The position numbers were made by a program, and so were the translations under genes. The notes under the pieces are model-generated. The model did not search any database and had not been told where the DNA came from. It worked only from the letters and a program-made list of their open reading frames with translations. A DNA stretch of 55,845 bases from JAFAGX01 sp035623255 (lineage in GTDB: Bacteria; Acidobacteriota; Terriglobia; Terriglobales; Acidobacteriaceae). This document shows positions 49,700 through 55,845 of this stretch, piece by piece. The stretch lies in NCBI GenBank assembly GCA_035623255.1, contig DASPTU010000100.1:1-55845 (forward strand), in the 5' to 3' direction. The first letter of the stretch is position 1, and every line of letters starts with the position of its first letter.

Positions 49700-51094
49700 C
49701 TAAGTGACTGGTCTTTCCTGAGGTGCGGGCGCCCATCCCTCAGGCCTAAGGGCATGATTGAGCAAATATGCGACCACGCCGGCGGCGATCAGCAGCATTC
49801 CGAAAGCGAAAGAGCTCATGCCGAGTACGTGCTCGTTCTCGCTGCGAACAACCGAGAAACCCAACAGCAGCATTGGGGCGATACCGACGCCAATGGCTCC
49901 CAGCATTCCCCCGGGGACACGGAAGGCGCGCGGCAAATCCGGCTCGCGAACGCGAAGTACCACCAGCGCGGCGAATTCCAGCGCCAGACTGGCGCCATAG
50001 AGAAGAATGTCAAGTGTAACCAGCCGCTCGAAGCCGAGGCCAAGACACATCGCCCAGCAGATGGCCAAGGCAATGATTGCGACCCACGGCGCCCGCGTAC
50101 GCGGATGCAGCTTGCCAAAAAACCTGGGCAGCATGCCATCCTGCGCCATGGCGAGCGGCAGCCGGGAATAGCTCATCACGAGCGCATTAAACATTCCGAA
50201 GCCGCTAATGATTCCGCCCAGAGCCAGGCCAAACCGAAGAAGCGAGCCTCCCAGCATGCCCGCAATGTCGGCCCAGAATCCGGTATCCCAGGCGGCGGGG
50301 GAAAGTCCAGTCATCCACATCGCAGCGACCGGAACAATGTAGCTGAGAGCCACGATCATCACTGCAACTAACATCGCGCGAGGATAAGTGCGCTGCGGGC
50401 GCTCGACTTCCGTGGCGATGGTCGAGGCGTTATCCCAGCCCATGTAGTTCCACATGCAAATCAGAAGCCCGGTCAGAATATCCACATTGGCATTTGCCGG
50501 TTTGACCACGGCGGCAAGTGCGCCAACCTTGAACGGCGCGATGCAAACGATCGCGATGAAAGGCGCCGATAGCGCAAAGAACAGCCAAAGCGAAGTCGTC
50601 GAAACCACGCGCACTCCGGCTATGTTGAGCAACGCGCAGACAATCACCACGCCCAGTGCGACCATCACGCCACGATGTCCGACAGCGAACCACGGGAACA
50701 AGCGGTCGAGGTAAAGTACAAACAGCGTCGGGTAAATCGCCATGTCAAAAATCGAAGCGACGAGCGAGAGCCAGGCCTCCTGAAATCCCCAGAAATTTCC
50801 CATCGCGCGTCGCACCCAGGCGTAGTAGCCCCCTTCATAAGGCAGTGCGCTCGAAAGCTCGCCAATCATGAACGCAGTCGGCAAACTCCAGAGTATGGGA
50901 GTGAGGAGAAGGATGAGAATTGCGCGCCCGTAGCCGGCGCCGTGCACGATGTCTTCGGTACCATAGGTGCCGCCGGAAACCATGAAAAACGTGGCAGCCA
51001 CCAGCGGCCAGAGCGTGAGCCGAACAGACTTTTTCCTGGAAACAATTAGACTTGGCGATTCAAGCGGTTGGTGCGAAGCAGTAGCGGTTGCCAA
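49700..51094 (-). CDS. APC-superfamily permease (polyamine/amino-acid type)
   Basis: A 464-residue transporter with twelve predicted helices. Helix 1 reads LWPLVAATFFMVSGGTYGTEDIV, helix 2-3 LSSALPYEGGYYAWVRRAMGNFWGFQEAWLSLVASIFDMA, and helix 6 LLICMWNYMGWDNASTIATEVERPQRTYPRAM; these resemble the polyamine/amino-acid permeases related to plant PUT and bacterial PotE-like proteins. The substrate is unknown. It differs from the two APC permeases at 24-27 kb. It sits inside the heat-shock gene region, between dnaJ and hspR, without an evident link to it. Confidence 0.83.
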   Translation of the reverse strand: MATATASHQPLESPSLIVSRKKSVRLTLWPLVAATFFMVSGGTYGTEDIVHGAGYGRAILILLLTPILWSLPTAFMIGELSSALPYEGGYYAWVRRAMGNFWGFQEAWLSLVASIFDMAIYPTLFVLYLDRLFPWFAVGHRGVMVALGVVIVCALLNIAGVRVVSTTSLWLFFALSAPFIAIVCIAPFKVGALAAVVKPANANVDILTGLLICMWNYMGWDNASTIATEVERPQRTYPRAMLVAVMIVALSYIVPVAAMWMTGLSPAAWDTGFWADIAGMLGGSLLRFGLALGGIISGFGMFNALVMSYSRLPLAMAQDGMLPRFFGKLHPRTRAPWVAIIALAICWAMCLGLGFERLVTLDILLYGASLALEFAALVVLRVREPDLPRAFRVPGGMLGAIGVGIAPMLLLGFSVVRSENEHVLGMSSFAFGMLLIAAGVVAYLLNHALRPEGWAPAPQERPVT

Positions 51095-51324
51095 TTTCGA
51101 TGGCTTCCTCCCTCGGGCGAATCACTCTCGGCCACCTCGTCTCCCTTGTTGCGAGGCTCCCGGTGACTTAGATTCCGGGCATTGGGCCGAAGTTAGTTCG
51201 CAGGTTAGAGATTACGGCAAATTTCCACAGATGCAACAAATTTCTTGCAAAATTTTGTAAGCAGGCGGGCTGGTACGGGAGTAATGAAACAGCCCGCGTC
51301 GCCAGTCGAATCGCCGTTACCAAC

Positions 51325-51353
51325 TTGTTAGGTGCATTCCGAATCGTTATCAT
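51325..51353 (+). promoter_or_regulatory. Candidate sigma70-like promoter of the cupin gene
   Basis: TTGTTA (51325-51330) and TATCAT (51348-51353) are separated by 17 bases. Transcription would start near 51360, about 18 bases before the GTG. The rest of the gap from 51095 holds no gene; a CAAAATTTTG palindrome lies at 51248-51257. Confidence 0.5.
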
Positions 51354-51377
51354 GCCGCGAACACTTTGGAGGCCCCC

Positions 51378-51839
51378 GTGAAACTACCGTTGCTCGTAAT
51401 CGCTCTTACTCTCACTGCTCTGCCTTTGACGCAGACTTCGCAAGCTCAAAATGCCTTCACCCCTAGCCAGGTGAAGTTCGGACCAGCCCCGCCGTTTATC
51501 CCGCCCGGCGCCCAATTAGCGGTTCTGGAGGGTGATCCAATGGCCTCATCCGGTGACTACACAATCCGCCTGAAGATGCCGGACGGCTACAAGATTGCCC
51601 CTCACACGCATCCCCAGCGGGAAAACGTGACTGTTCTCTCGGGAACCCTGAAAGTGGGGATGGGCGACAAGTTCGAAGAGGCCAAGATGATGAGCTTTGG
51701 GTCAGGCAGCTTTGCCTATCTTGACCCCAGCATGCATCACTACGCGGCCGCATCGGGGGAAACTGTAATCCAGATCCACGGTGCATCCCCGGTGCAGTTC
51801 AATTACATCAACCCAGCGGATGATCCCAGCAAGAAGTAG
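51378..51839 (+). CDS. Exported cupin-domain protein
   Basis: A 153-residue protein from GTG 51378, with GGAGG five bases upstream. The signal peptide is VKLPLLVIALTLTALPLTQTSQAQ. One cupin barrel follows: DGYKIAPHTHPQRENVTVLSGTLKVGMG (motif 1, the metal-binding His-x-His and Glu) and GSFAYLDPSMHHYAAASGETVIQIHG (motif 2, His). The metal site is complete, so an enzyme or metal/metabolite-binding role is possible, but the substrate is unknown. It converges on dnaJ with 39 bp between stops. Confidence 0.82.
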   Translation: MKLPLLVIALTLTALPLTQTSQAQNAFTPSQVKFGPAPPFIPPGAQLAVLEGDPMASSGDYTIRLKMPDGYKIAPHTHPQRENVTVLSGTLKVGMGDKFEEAKMMSFGSGSFAYLDPSMHHYAAASGETVIQIHGASPVQFNYINPADDPSKK

Positions 51840-51878
51840 CAGGAAGGAGGGCCGGGGCCAGGTGGCCCGGCCCTGAGT

Positions 51879-53126
51879 TCAGATTTTGCTCCAAAGCTCG
51901 GCACGCGGGTCCTCGGGATTCAGCTTGGCGAGCTCTCGCAGCAGTTCTTTTGTCTTCTCGTCGCGAGGCATGGGCACGGTAATTTTGATCTCGACGATTT
52001 CGTCTCCGCGCGTGCCTTCTTTTGTTGCCGAAGGTACACCTTTTTCTCGTAGCCGGAGCTTCTGACCGGACTGCGTTCCGGGCGGAATCTTGAGCATCGC
52101 CCGTCCGTCAATGGTCGGGACTTCGACCTTGGCTCCTAAAGCCGCTTCCGAAGCCGTAACCGGCACCATCAGGTAGATATCATCACCCTCGCGTCGGAAG
52201 ATGGGATGAGTTCCGGTGCGAATGATGACATAAAGGTCTCCCGGTGCACCCCCATGGGGTCCGGCGTTGCCTTTGCCGGGAATGCGGATACGCTGCCCAT
52301 CCCGCGTACCCGGTTTGATTCGAACCTCCAACGGCTCAGTACGCTCGATCACGCCTTCGCCATGGCACATGGGGCAAGTTGAAATGTTCTTGCCGGTGCC
52401 GTGGCAGCGTGGACAGGTCACGTTGAACTTCATGCGCCCGCCGGTCTGGGTCACCTGGCCGGTCCCATTGCACTCGGGACATTTCCCCGGCGACTCAATG
52501 AAGCCCTGCCCATGGCAGTCACTGCAGGTGTCGTAGCGGGTAACGTTCAGTCGCATGACGCCGCCGCGGATGGCGGTCCAGAAGGGCACGTTGACCTGGT
52601 ATTCCAAGTCGGATCCGGGTTCGGGGCCTTCCTCAGCCGCCGGCGCACCCCCCCGCCCGCCGAAGATCCCGGAAAAAATATCGCGAAAGCCCCCAGTTCC
52701 ACCGCTGCTTTTGCGGCCACGGGAGCTATCAACCATGTCAGAGAAATCAAACCCGCCGAAATCGAACTGAACGCCCCTCTGACCGCCAGGACCCGCTTGT
52801 CCGTCCGGCGTGTCGGCACCGGGGAAACCTCCGAAGCCGCCAGCTCCAGTCGGCCCGCCGCGAGCATAAGCCTCGGCCGCTGCCGGATCGATGTTGTCGG
52901 AATAGAACCCAAGCTGATCGTAGATCTTGCGCTTCTTGGGGTCGCTGAGAACGTCGTTGGCTTCGGAGAGGGCCTTGAATTTTTCTTCGGCTGACTTGTC
53001 TCCCGGATTGACGTCGGGATGGTACTTGCGGGCAAGCTTGCGGAAAGCCTTGCGAATCTCCTCGGCCGACGCCGACTTCTTTACCCCTAGAGTCTCGTAG
53101 TAGTCTTTCTTGGTCGTCGTCGCCAT
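51879..53126 (-). CDS. dnaJ: DnaJ chaperone (type I Hsp40)
   Basis: A 415-residue co-chaperone that delivers clients to DnaK and triggers its ATPase. The J domain (7-75) has KYHPDVNPGD with the HPD motif. A long Gly/Phe region (about 85-165) follows. The zinc domain has all four repeats: CSDCHGQG, CPECNGTG, CPRCHGTG and CPMCHGEG, and the C-terminal substrate domain begins PLEVRIKPGTRDGQRIRIPGKGNAG. It is about 30 residues longer than E. coli DnaJ, all in the Gly/Phe part. It lies downstream of dnaK and a small gene, with no grpE between. Confidence 0.95.
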   Translation of the reverse strand: MATTTKKDYYETLGVKKSASAEEIRKAFRKLARKYHPDVNPGDKSAEEKFKALSEANDVLSDPKKRKIYDQLGFYSDNIDPAAAEAYARGGPTGAGGFGGFPGADTPDGQAGPGGQRGVQFDFGGFDFSDMVDSSRGRKSSGGTGGFRDIFSGIFGGRGGAPAAEEGPEPGSDLEYQVNVPFWTAIRGGVMRLNVTRYDTCSDCHGQGFIESPGKCPECNGTGQVTQTGGRMKFNVTCPRCHGTGKNISTCPMCHGEGVIERTEPLEVRIKPGTRDGQRIRIPGKGNAGPHGGAPGDLYVIIRTGTHPIFRREGDDIYLMVPVTASEAALGAKVEVPTIDGRAMLKIPPGTQSGQKLRLREKGVPSATKEGTRGDEIVEIKITVPMPRDEKTKELLRELAKLNPEDPRAELWSKI

Positions 53127-53142
53127 GAGCTAGCTAATTCGT

Positions 53143-53362
53143 GTCATCCTGAGCGAAATCGCCGTTCGCGGAGCGAACGACGATACAGTCGAAGGATCCC
53201 ATACTGCAAGGGCCACCTGAAGCCCGTCGGGGAGTTCTCTCGATCGGTTCGGCAGCATTGGTGAGAATGCCTATTCACGCTCGTCTTTATACCGGCGGTG
53301 TGCGATCCATCGATTTCGCGACTGCTTCGCGCGGCGAAAACAGTTGCTCCCCTCAGGATGAC
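53143..53362. repeat. 220-bp dispersed element with 11-bp perfect terminal inverted repeats
   Basis: GTCATCCTGAG (53143-53153) and CTCAGGATGAC (53352-53362) are perfect inverted ends. Inside are a CGTTCGC-GGA-GCGAACG hairpin and the phrase CAGTCGAAGGATCCC. No transposase is encoded, so it is a small non-autonomous unit, of a type common in Acidobacteriota. It fills nearly the whole gap between dnaJ and the small gene, and its right end supplies the small gene's last codons and stop. Confidence 0.65.
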
Positions 53363-53523
53363 AAGTGTCGGAGTTCGGCAGAGTTTTCCGTTTTCCACTG
53401 CGCCCCGTCCACGTACACCGGAATGCGATTCATGCCGGTCGGCGTAGGTGCAAACAAGTACAGCCGCTTCTCCTGTTCCACAAACCCCAGGAAATATTGT
53501 TGTCCGTTTACTTCAAACTTCAA
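53353..53523 (-). CDS. Small protein between dnaK and dnaJ, unknown function
   Basis: A 56-residue protein from TTG 53523, with a strong ribosome site (GGAAGGGG, six-base spacing). The sequence LKFEVNGQQYFLGFVEQEKRLYLFAPTPTGMNRIPVYVDG has alternating beta-strand character and no signal or cysteine. I recognise no family. The end (LSS, stop) is encoded by the inverted repeat of the 53143-53362 element, so an ancestral gene may have been longer. It lies 129 bp after dnaK, where grpE is found in many bacteria. Confidence 0.55.
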   Translation of the reverse strand: MKFEVNGQQYFLGFVEQEKRLYLFAPTPTGMNRIPVYVDGAQWKTENSAELRHLSS

Positions 53524-53604
53524 TGTATTCCCCTTCCTGATTTCTGAAACGTAAGCCACGGACCTCTGAGGAGCGTTGCTCCCCCAATCCGTGGCCAATC
53601 GCTC

Positions 53605-53629
53605 GCGGGCAAGAATGCCCGCGCTACAC
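53605..53629. repeat. Short palindromic repeat, second copy of the 47646 element core
   Basis: GCGGGCA-AGAA-TGCCCGC is a perfect 7-bp-stem hairpin followed by GCTACAC, matching the core and end of the element at 47646-47718. It lies 23 bp beyond the dnaK stop codon and could also act as a weak 3' end for the dnaK message. Confidence 0.5.
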
Positions 53630-53652
53630 AGTTCCTGCTGAAAGCTGACAGC

Positions 53653-55578
53653 TTATTTCTTGTCTTCGACGTCGACGTACTCGGCGTCGATCACGCCTTC
53701 ATCTTTCTTCTGGGCCTGACCATCGCCGCCCGGCGCTGGCCCGGCTCCCGCGCTCGGACCTGCCCCCGGCTGCGACTGGGCGGCTTTGTACATCTGCTCG
53801 GCCAGCTTGTGCGAAGCCTTGGTCAAGTTGTCTCGCGCGCGATCCATGGCCGCCTTGTCGCCGCCTTCCAGCGCCTTCTTAGCGTCGGCAATCGCGTTTT
53901 CCACGTCGCCGCGTTCCGAGCCGGAAATCTTGTCACCCTGCTCGCGCAGCATCTTCTCCACGTTGTAAACCATGGAATCGAGCTGGTTCTTGGCTTCGAT
54001 CTCGTCGCGCTTCGTTTTGTCCTCGGCGGAATGCGCGTCGGCTTCCTTCGCCATGCGGTCGACTTCTTCTTTGCTCAGACCCGAAGACGACGTGATCGTG
54101 ATCTTCTGGTCCTTGCCCGTGGCCATGTCTTTCGCAGTCACGTTCAGGATGCCGTTGGCGTCGATGTCGAACGTCACCTCAATCTGCGGCACGCCCCGCG
54201 GAGCCGGTGGAATTCCGGTCAAGTGGAACTTGCCGAGAGTGCGGTTCTGCGCCGCCATCGGACGTTCGCCCTGCAGCACATGCACCTCGACCGAAGTCTG
54301 GCTGTCTGCCGCGGTCGAAAACGTTTCCGTCTTTCGGGTCGGAATCGTGGTGTTCCGCGGAATCATCGTCGTTGCCACGCCGCCCAGCGTTTCGATGGCG
54401 AGCGTCAGCGGGGTCACGTCGAGCAAGAGCAGATCTTTGACCTCGCCCTTAAGCACGCCACCCTGAATCGCCGCGCCAACCGCGACTACTTCGTCCGGGT
54501 TGACGCCCTTGTGGCCCTCTTTGCCGAACAGATCTTTCACCAAAGCCTGGATGCGAGGCATGCGCGTCTGTCCGCCAACCAGCACGACTTCGTTGATCTT
54601 GCTGGCGTCCACGCCGGCATCTTTCATGCACTGCTTGCATGGCCCAACCGAACGCTGAATGATGTCTTCCACCATCGATTCCAGCTTCGCCCGGGTCAGC
54701 TTCTTTACCAGGTGCTTCGGGCCGCTGGCATCAGCAGTGATGAAGGGCAGATTGATCTCGGTCTCCATCGTGGTGGAGAGCTCGATCTTGGCACGCTCAG
54801 CCGCATCACGCAGACGTTGCAGCGCCATCTCATTGCCCTTGCCGCGCAGGTCGAGGCCTTCGTCTTTCTTGAACTCATCAATCAGCCAGTCAACGATGCG
54901 CTGGTCGATGTTGTCGCCGCCCAGGTGCGTGTCACCATTGGTGGCTTTCACTTCGATCACACCCTCGCCGACTTCCAGGACCGAAATATCGAACGTGCCG
55001 CCGCCGAAGTCGTAAACGGCGATGGTTTCGTCTCTCTTCTTGTCGAGACCGTAGGCCAGGGCCGCCGCCGTCGGCTCGTTGATGATTCGCTTCACATCGA
55101 GCCCGGCGATCCGGCCGGCGTCTTTCGTCGCCTGCCGCTGCGCGTCGTTGAAATACGCAGGCACGGTGATGACCGCCTCGGTGACTTTTTCGCCCAGGTA
55201 GTCTTCCGCCGCCTTCTTCAGCTTCTGCAGAATCATGGCCGAGATCTCGGGCGGAGTGTATTCCTTGCCCTGCGCCACGACGGCCACGTGATCGCCCTGG
55301 CGGACGACCTTGTATGGGACCATCTTCATTTCTTCATTGACCTCGTCGAAGCGCCGCCCCATGAAACGCTTGATCGAATAAATTGTGTTCTCGGGATTGG
55401 TGATGGCCTGCCGCTTGGCCACCTGTCCTACCAGACGCTCGCCGGTCTTGGTAAATCCAACGACCGATGGCGTCGTGCGGCCACCTTCTTCGTTCTCAAT
55501 AACCTTAGGCTCTCCGCCTTCCATGACGGCGACCACCGAGTTGGTCGTGCCCAGGTCAATTCCAATAATTTTGGCCAT
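53653..55578 (-). CDS. dnaK: DnaK chaperone (Hsp70)
   Basis: A 641-residue Hsp70. The ATPase domain (1-385) shows IIGIDLGTTNSVVAVMEGG, VYDFGGGTFDISVLEVG and VVLVGGQTRMPRIQALV; the linker LLLLDVTP leads to the substrate domain and the helical lid, ending with the Gly/Pro-rich tail and EGVIDAEYVDVEDKK, the canonical DnaK end. GGAGGAG precedes ATG 55578. A near-consensus promoter with an embedded HAIR-like operator is 60-95 bp upstream, so heat-shock induction by release of HspR is expected. Confidence 0.98.
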   Translation of the reverse strand: MAKIIGIDLGTTNSVVAVMEGGEPKVIENEEGGRTTPSVVGFTKTGERLVGQVAKRQAITNPENTIYSIKRFMGRRFDEVNEEMKMVPYKVVRQGDHVAVVAQGKEYTPPEISAMILQKLKKAAEDYLGEKVTEAVITVPAYFNDAQRQATKDAGRIAGLDVKRIINEPTAAALAYGLDKKRDETIAVYDFGGGTFDISVLEVGEGVIEVKATNGDTHLGGDNIDQRIVDWLIDEFKKDEGLDLRGKGNEMALQRLRDAAERAKIELSTTMETEINLPFITADASGPKHLVKKLTRAKLESMVEDIIQRSVGPCKQCMKDAGVDASKINEVVLVGGQTRMPRIQALVKDLFGKEGHKGVNPDEVVAVGAAIQGGVLKGEVKDLLLLDVTPLTLAIETLGGVATTMIPRNTTIPTRKTETFSTAADSQTSVEVHVLQGERPMAAQNRTLGKFHLTGIPPAPRGVPQIEVTFDIDANGILNVTAKDMATGKDQKITITSSSGLSKEEVDRMAKEADAHSAEDKTKRDEIEAKNQLDSMVYNVEKMLREQGDKISGSERGDVENAIADAKKALEGGDKAAMDRARDNLTKASHKLAEQMYKAAQSQPGAGPSAGAGPAPGGDGQAQKKDEGVIDAEYVDVEDKK

Positions 55579-55641
55579 AGCTGGCTCCTCCGTTGCTTAT
55601 AAGTGCTTTGCAATCAATGCGATTATGATTGCGACTCAGAC

Positions 55642-55670
55642 ATCCTATGACTTGAGTGACTTGCTGTCAA
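55642..55670 (-). promoter_or_regulatory. Promoter of dnaK, near-consensus sigma70 type
   Basis: On the minus strand a perfect -35 TTGACA (55670-55665) and -10 TAGGAT (55647-55642) are 17 bases apart. Start of transcription would be near 55635, giving a 57-base leader before ATG 55578. Confidence 0.75.
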
Positions 55671-55671
55671 G
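55651..55671. promoter_or_regulatory. HAIR-like HspR operator within the dnaK promoter
   Basis: CTTGAGT-N7-TGTCAAG agrees with the HAIR consensus CTTGAGT-N7-ACTCAAG in the entire left half and in TCAAG of the right half. ACTTGA (55650-55655) and TCAAGT (55667-55672) are perfect inverted arms. It occupies the spacer between -35 and -10 of the promoter, where binding would block RNA polymerase. HspR is encoded at 49020-49421. Confidence 0.75.
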
Positions 55672-55720
55672 TATTGGATGCGGCGGAGAGGTTGGGAGAT
55701 GCGGAGGATTTCTCTGCTTT

Positions 55721-55842
55721 CGGCCGGGTGCCCCACCCTAACAGAGCGTTCCTCGCGACGTAGGGTGGGGTTTTTCGTCAGGTCTGCTCCCATTCGTGCG
55801 ATTTTGACGGGGCCAGGCCGACAAGCGGCCGGGTGCCCCACC
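55721..55842. repeat. CGGCCGGGTGCCCCACC repeat pair with hairpin, at the window edge
   Basis: The 17-base unit occurs at 55721-55737 and again at 55826-55842. Between them CCCCACCCTA (55731-55740) and TAGGGTGGGG (55761-55770) form a perfect 10-bp stem followed by TTTTT, which could terminate plus-strand transcription. The element is truncated by the end of the window; no gene is seen from 55579 on. Confidence 0.55.
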
Positions 55843-55845
55843 TTA

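Noticed and set aside
53143..53362. Insertion sequence
   Set aside because: The inverted ends are clear, but at 220 bp there is no room for a transposase and no target duplication is evident; it is reported as a non-autonomous repeat.
53809..55602. 597-codon open frame on the plus strand opposite dnaK
   Set aside because: It is the mirror of a highly conserved gene with strong codon bias; it has no family features and no ribosome site.

Overview
The window looks like a chromosomal segment of a soil-type Acidobacteriota (Terriglobia/Koribacter-like). The basis is indirect: moderately GC-rich DNA, an exported FG-GAP/ASPIC protein, a compact pilMNOPQ operon, two DoxX proteins, a DUF3175 protein, small CxxC proteins, and several dispersed palindromic repeats of a kind common in that phylum. 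Most genes are intact and densely packed, often with 1-20 nt overlaps. I found no tRNA, rRNA, CRISPR array, transposase or phage gene.

Layout. 1-2114: a truncated rmlD, a small zinc-type protein, a 550-bp gene-free stretch with nested inverted repeats, an RNase HI-like protein and a DUF3175 protein. 2128-7169: a histidine kinase / NarL-type regulator / ASPIC operon, divergent from a TauE-DUF1634 pair, with two dyads between them. 7215-14804: three MFS transporters (one FucP-like), an ICMT-like methyltransferase, an orphan PstS, an NTF2-like protein and a membrane metallophosphoesterase. 14949-21552: a seven-gene operon whose first five genes match the known itaconate-degradation gene set (itaconyl-CoA hydratase, acyl-CoA dehydrogenase, CoA-transferase, MmgE/PrpD, citramalyl-CoA lyase), followed by CsaA and a HAD hydrolase. 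21596-24159: NAD(P)HX repair enzyme and a K+ channel with a GYQ filter. 24484-31522: two amino-acid permeases, thiE, accC, accB and a prolidase. 31634-37115: a small HTH protein and pilM-N-O-P-Q, closed by a hairpin terminator. 37613-48996: DoxX, FmdB, a GH20 hexosaminidase, a protein with three tandem repeats, ubiX, a long ChaN-like protein, larB, a triple-BON protein, DoxX, purB, a yeast-type cytosine deaminase and a coiled-coil protein. 49020-55845: heat-shock region (hspR, dnaJ, a small protein, dnaK) interrupted by an APC permease and a cupin.

Links between genes. The heat-shock genes carry a readable regulatory circuit: a near-consensus promoter upstream of dnaK has a HAIR-like inverted repeat between its -35 and -10, and the expected repressor HspR is encoded 6 kb away. 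The start of hspR is preceded by a second, diverged copy of its own first 11 codons. The most distinctive metabolic unit is the putative itaconate operon. The strongest candidates for something undescribed are the triple-repeat membrane protein, the two-component/ASPIC operon with its dyads, and the folded intergenic region at 884-1057.
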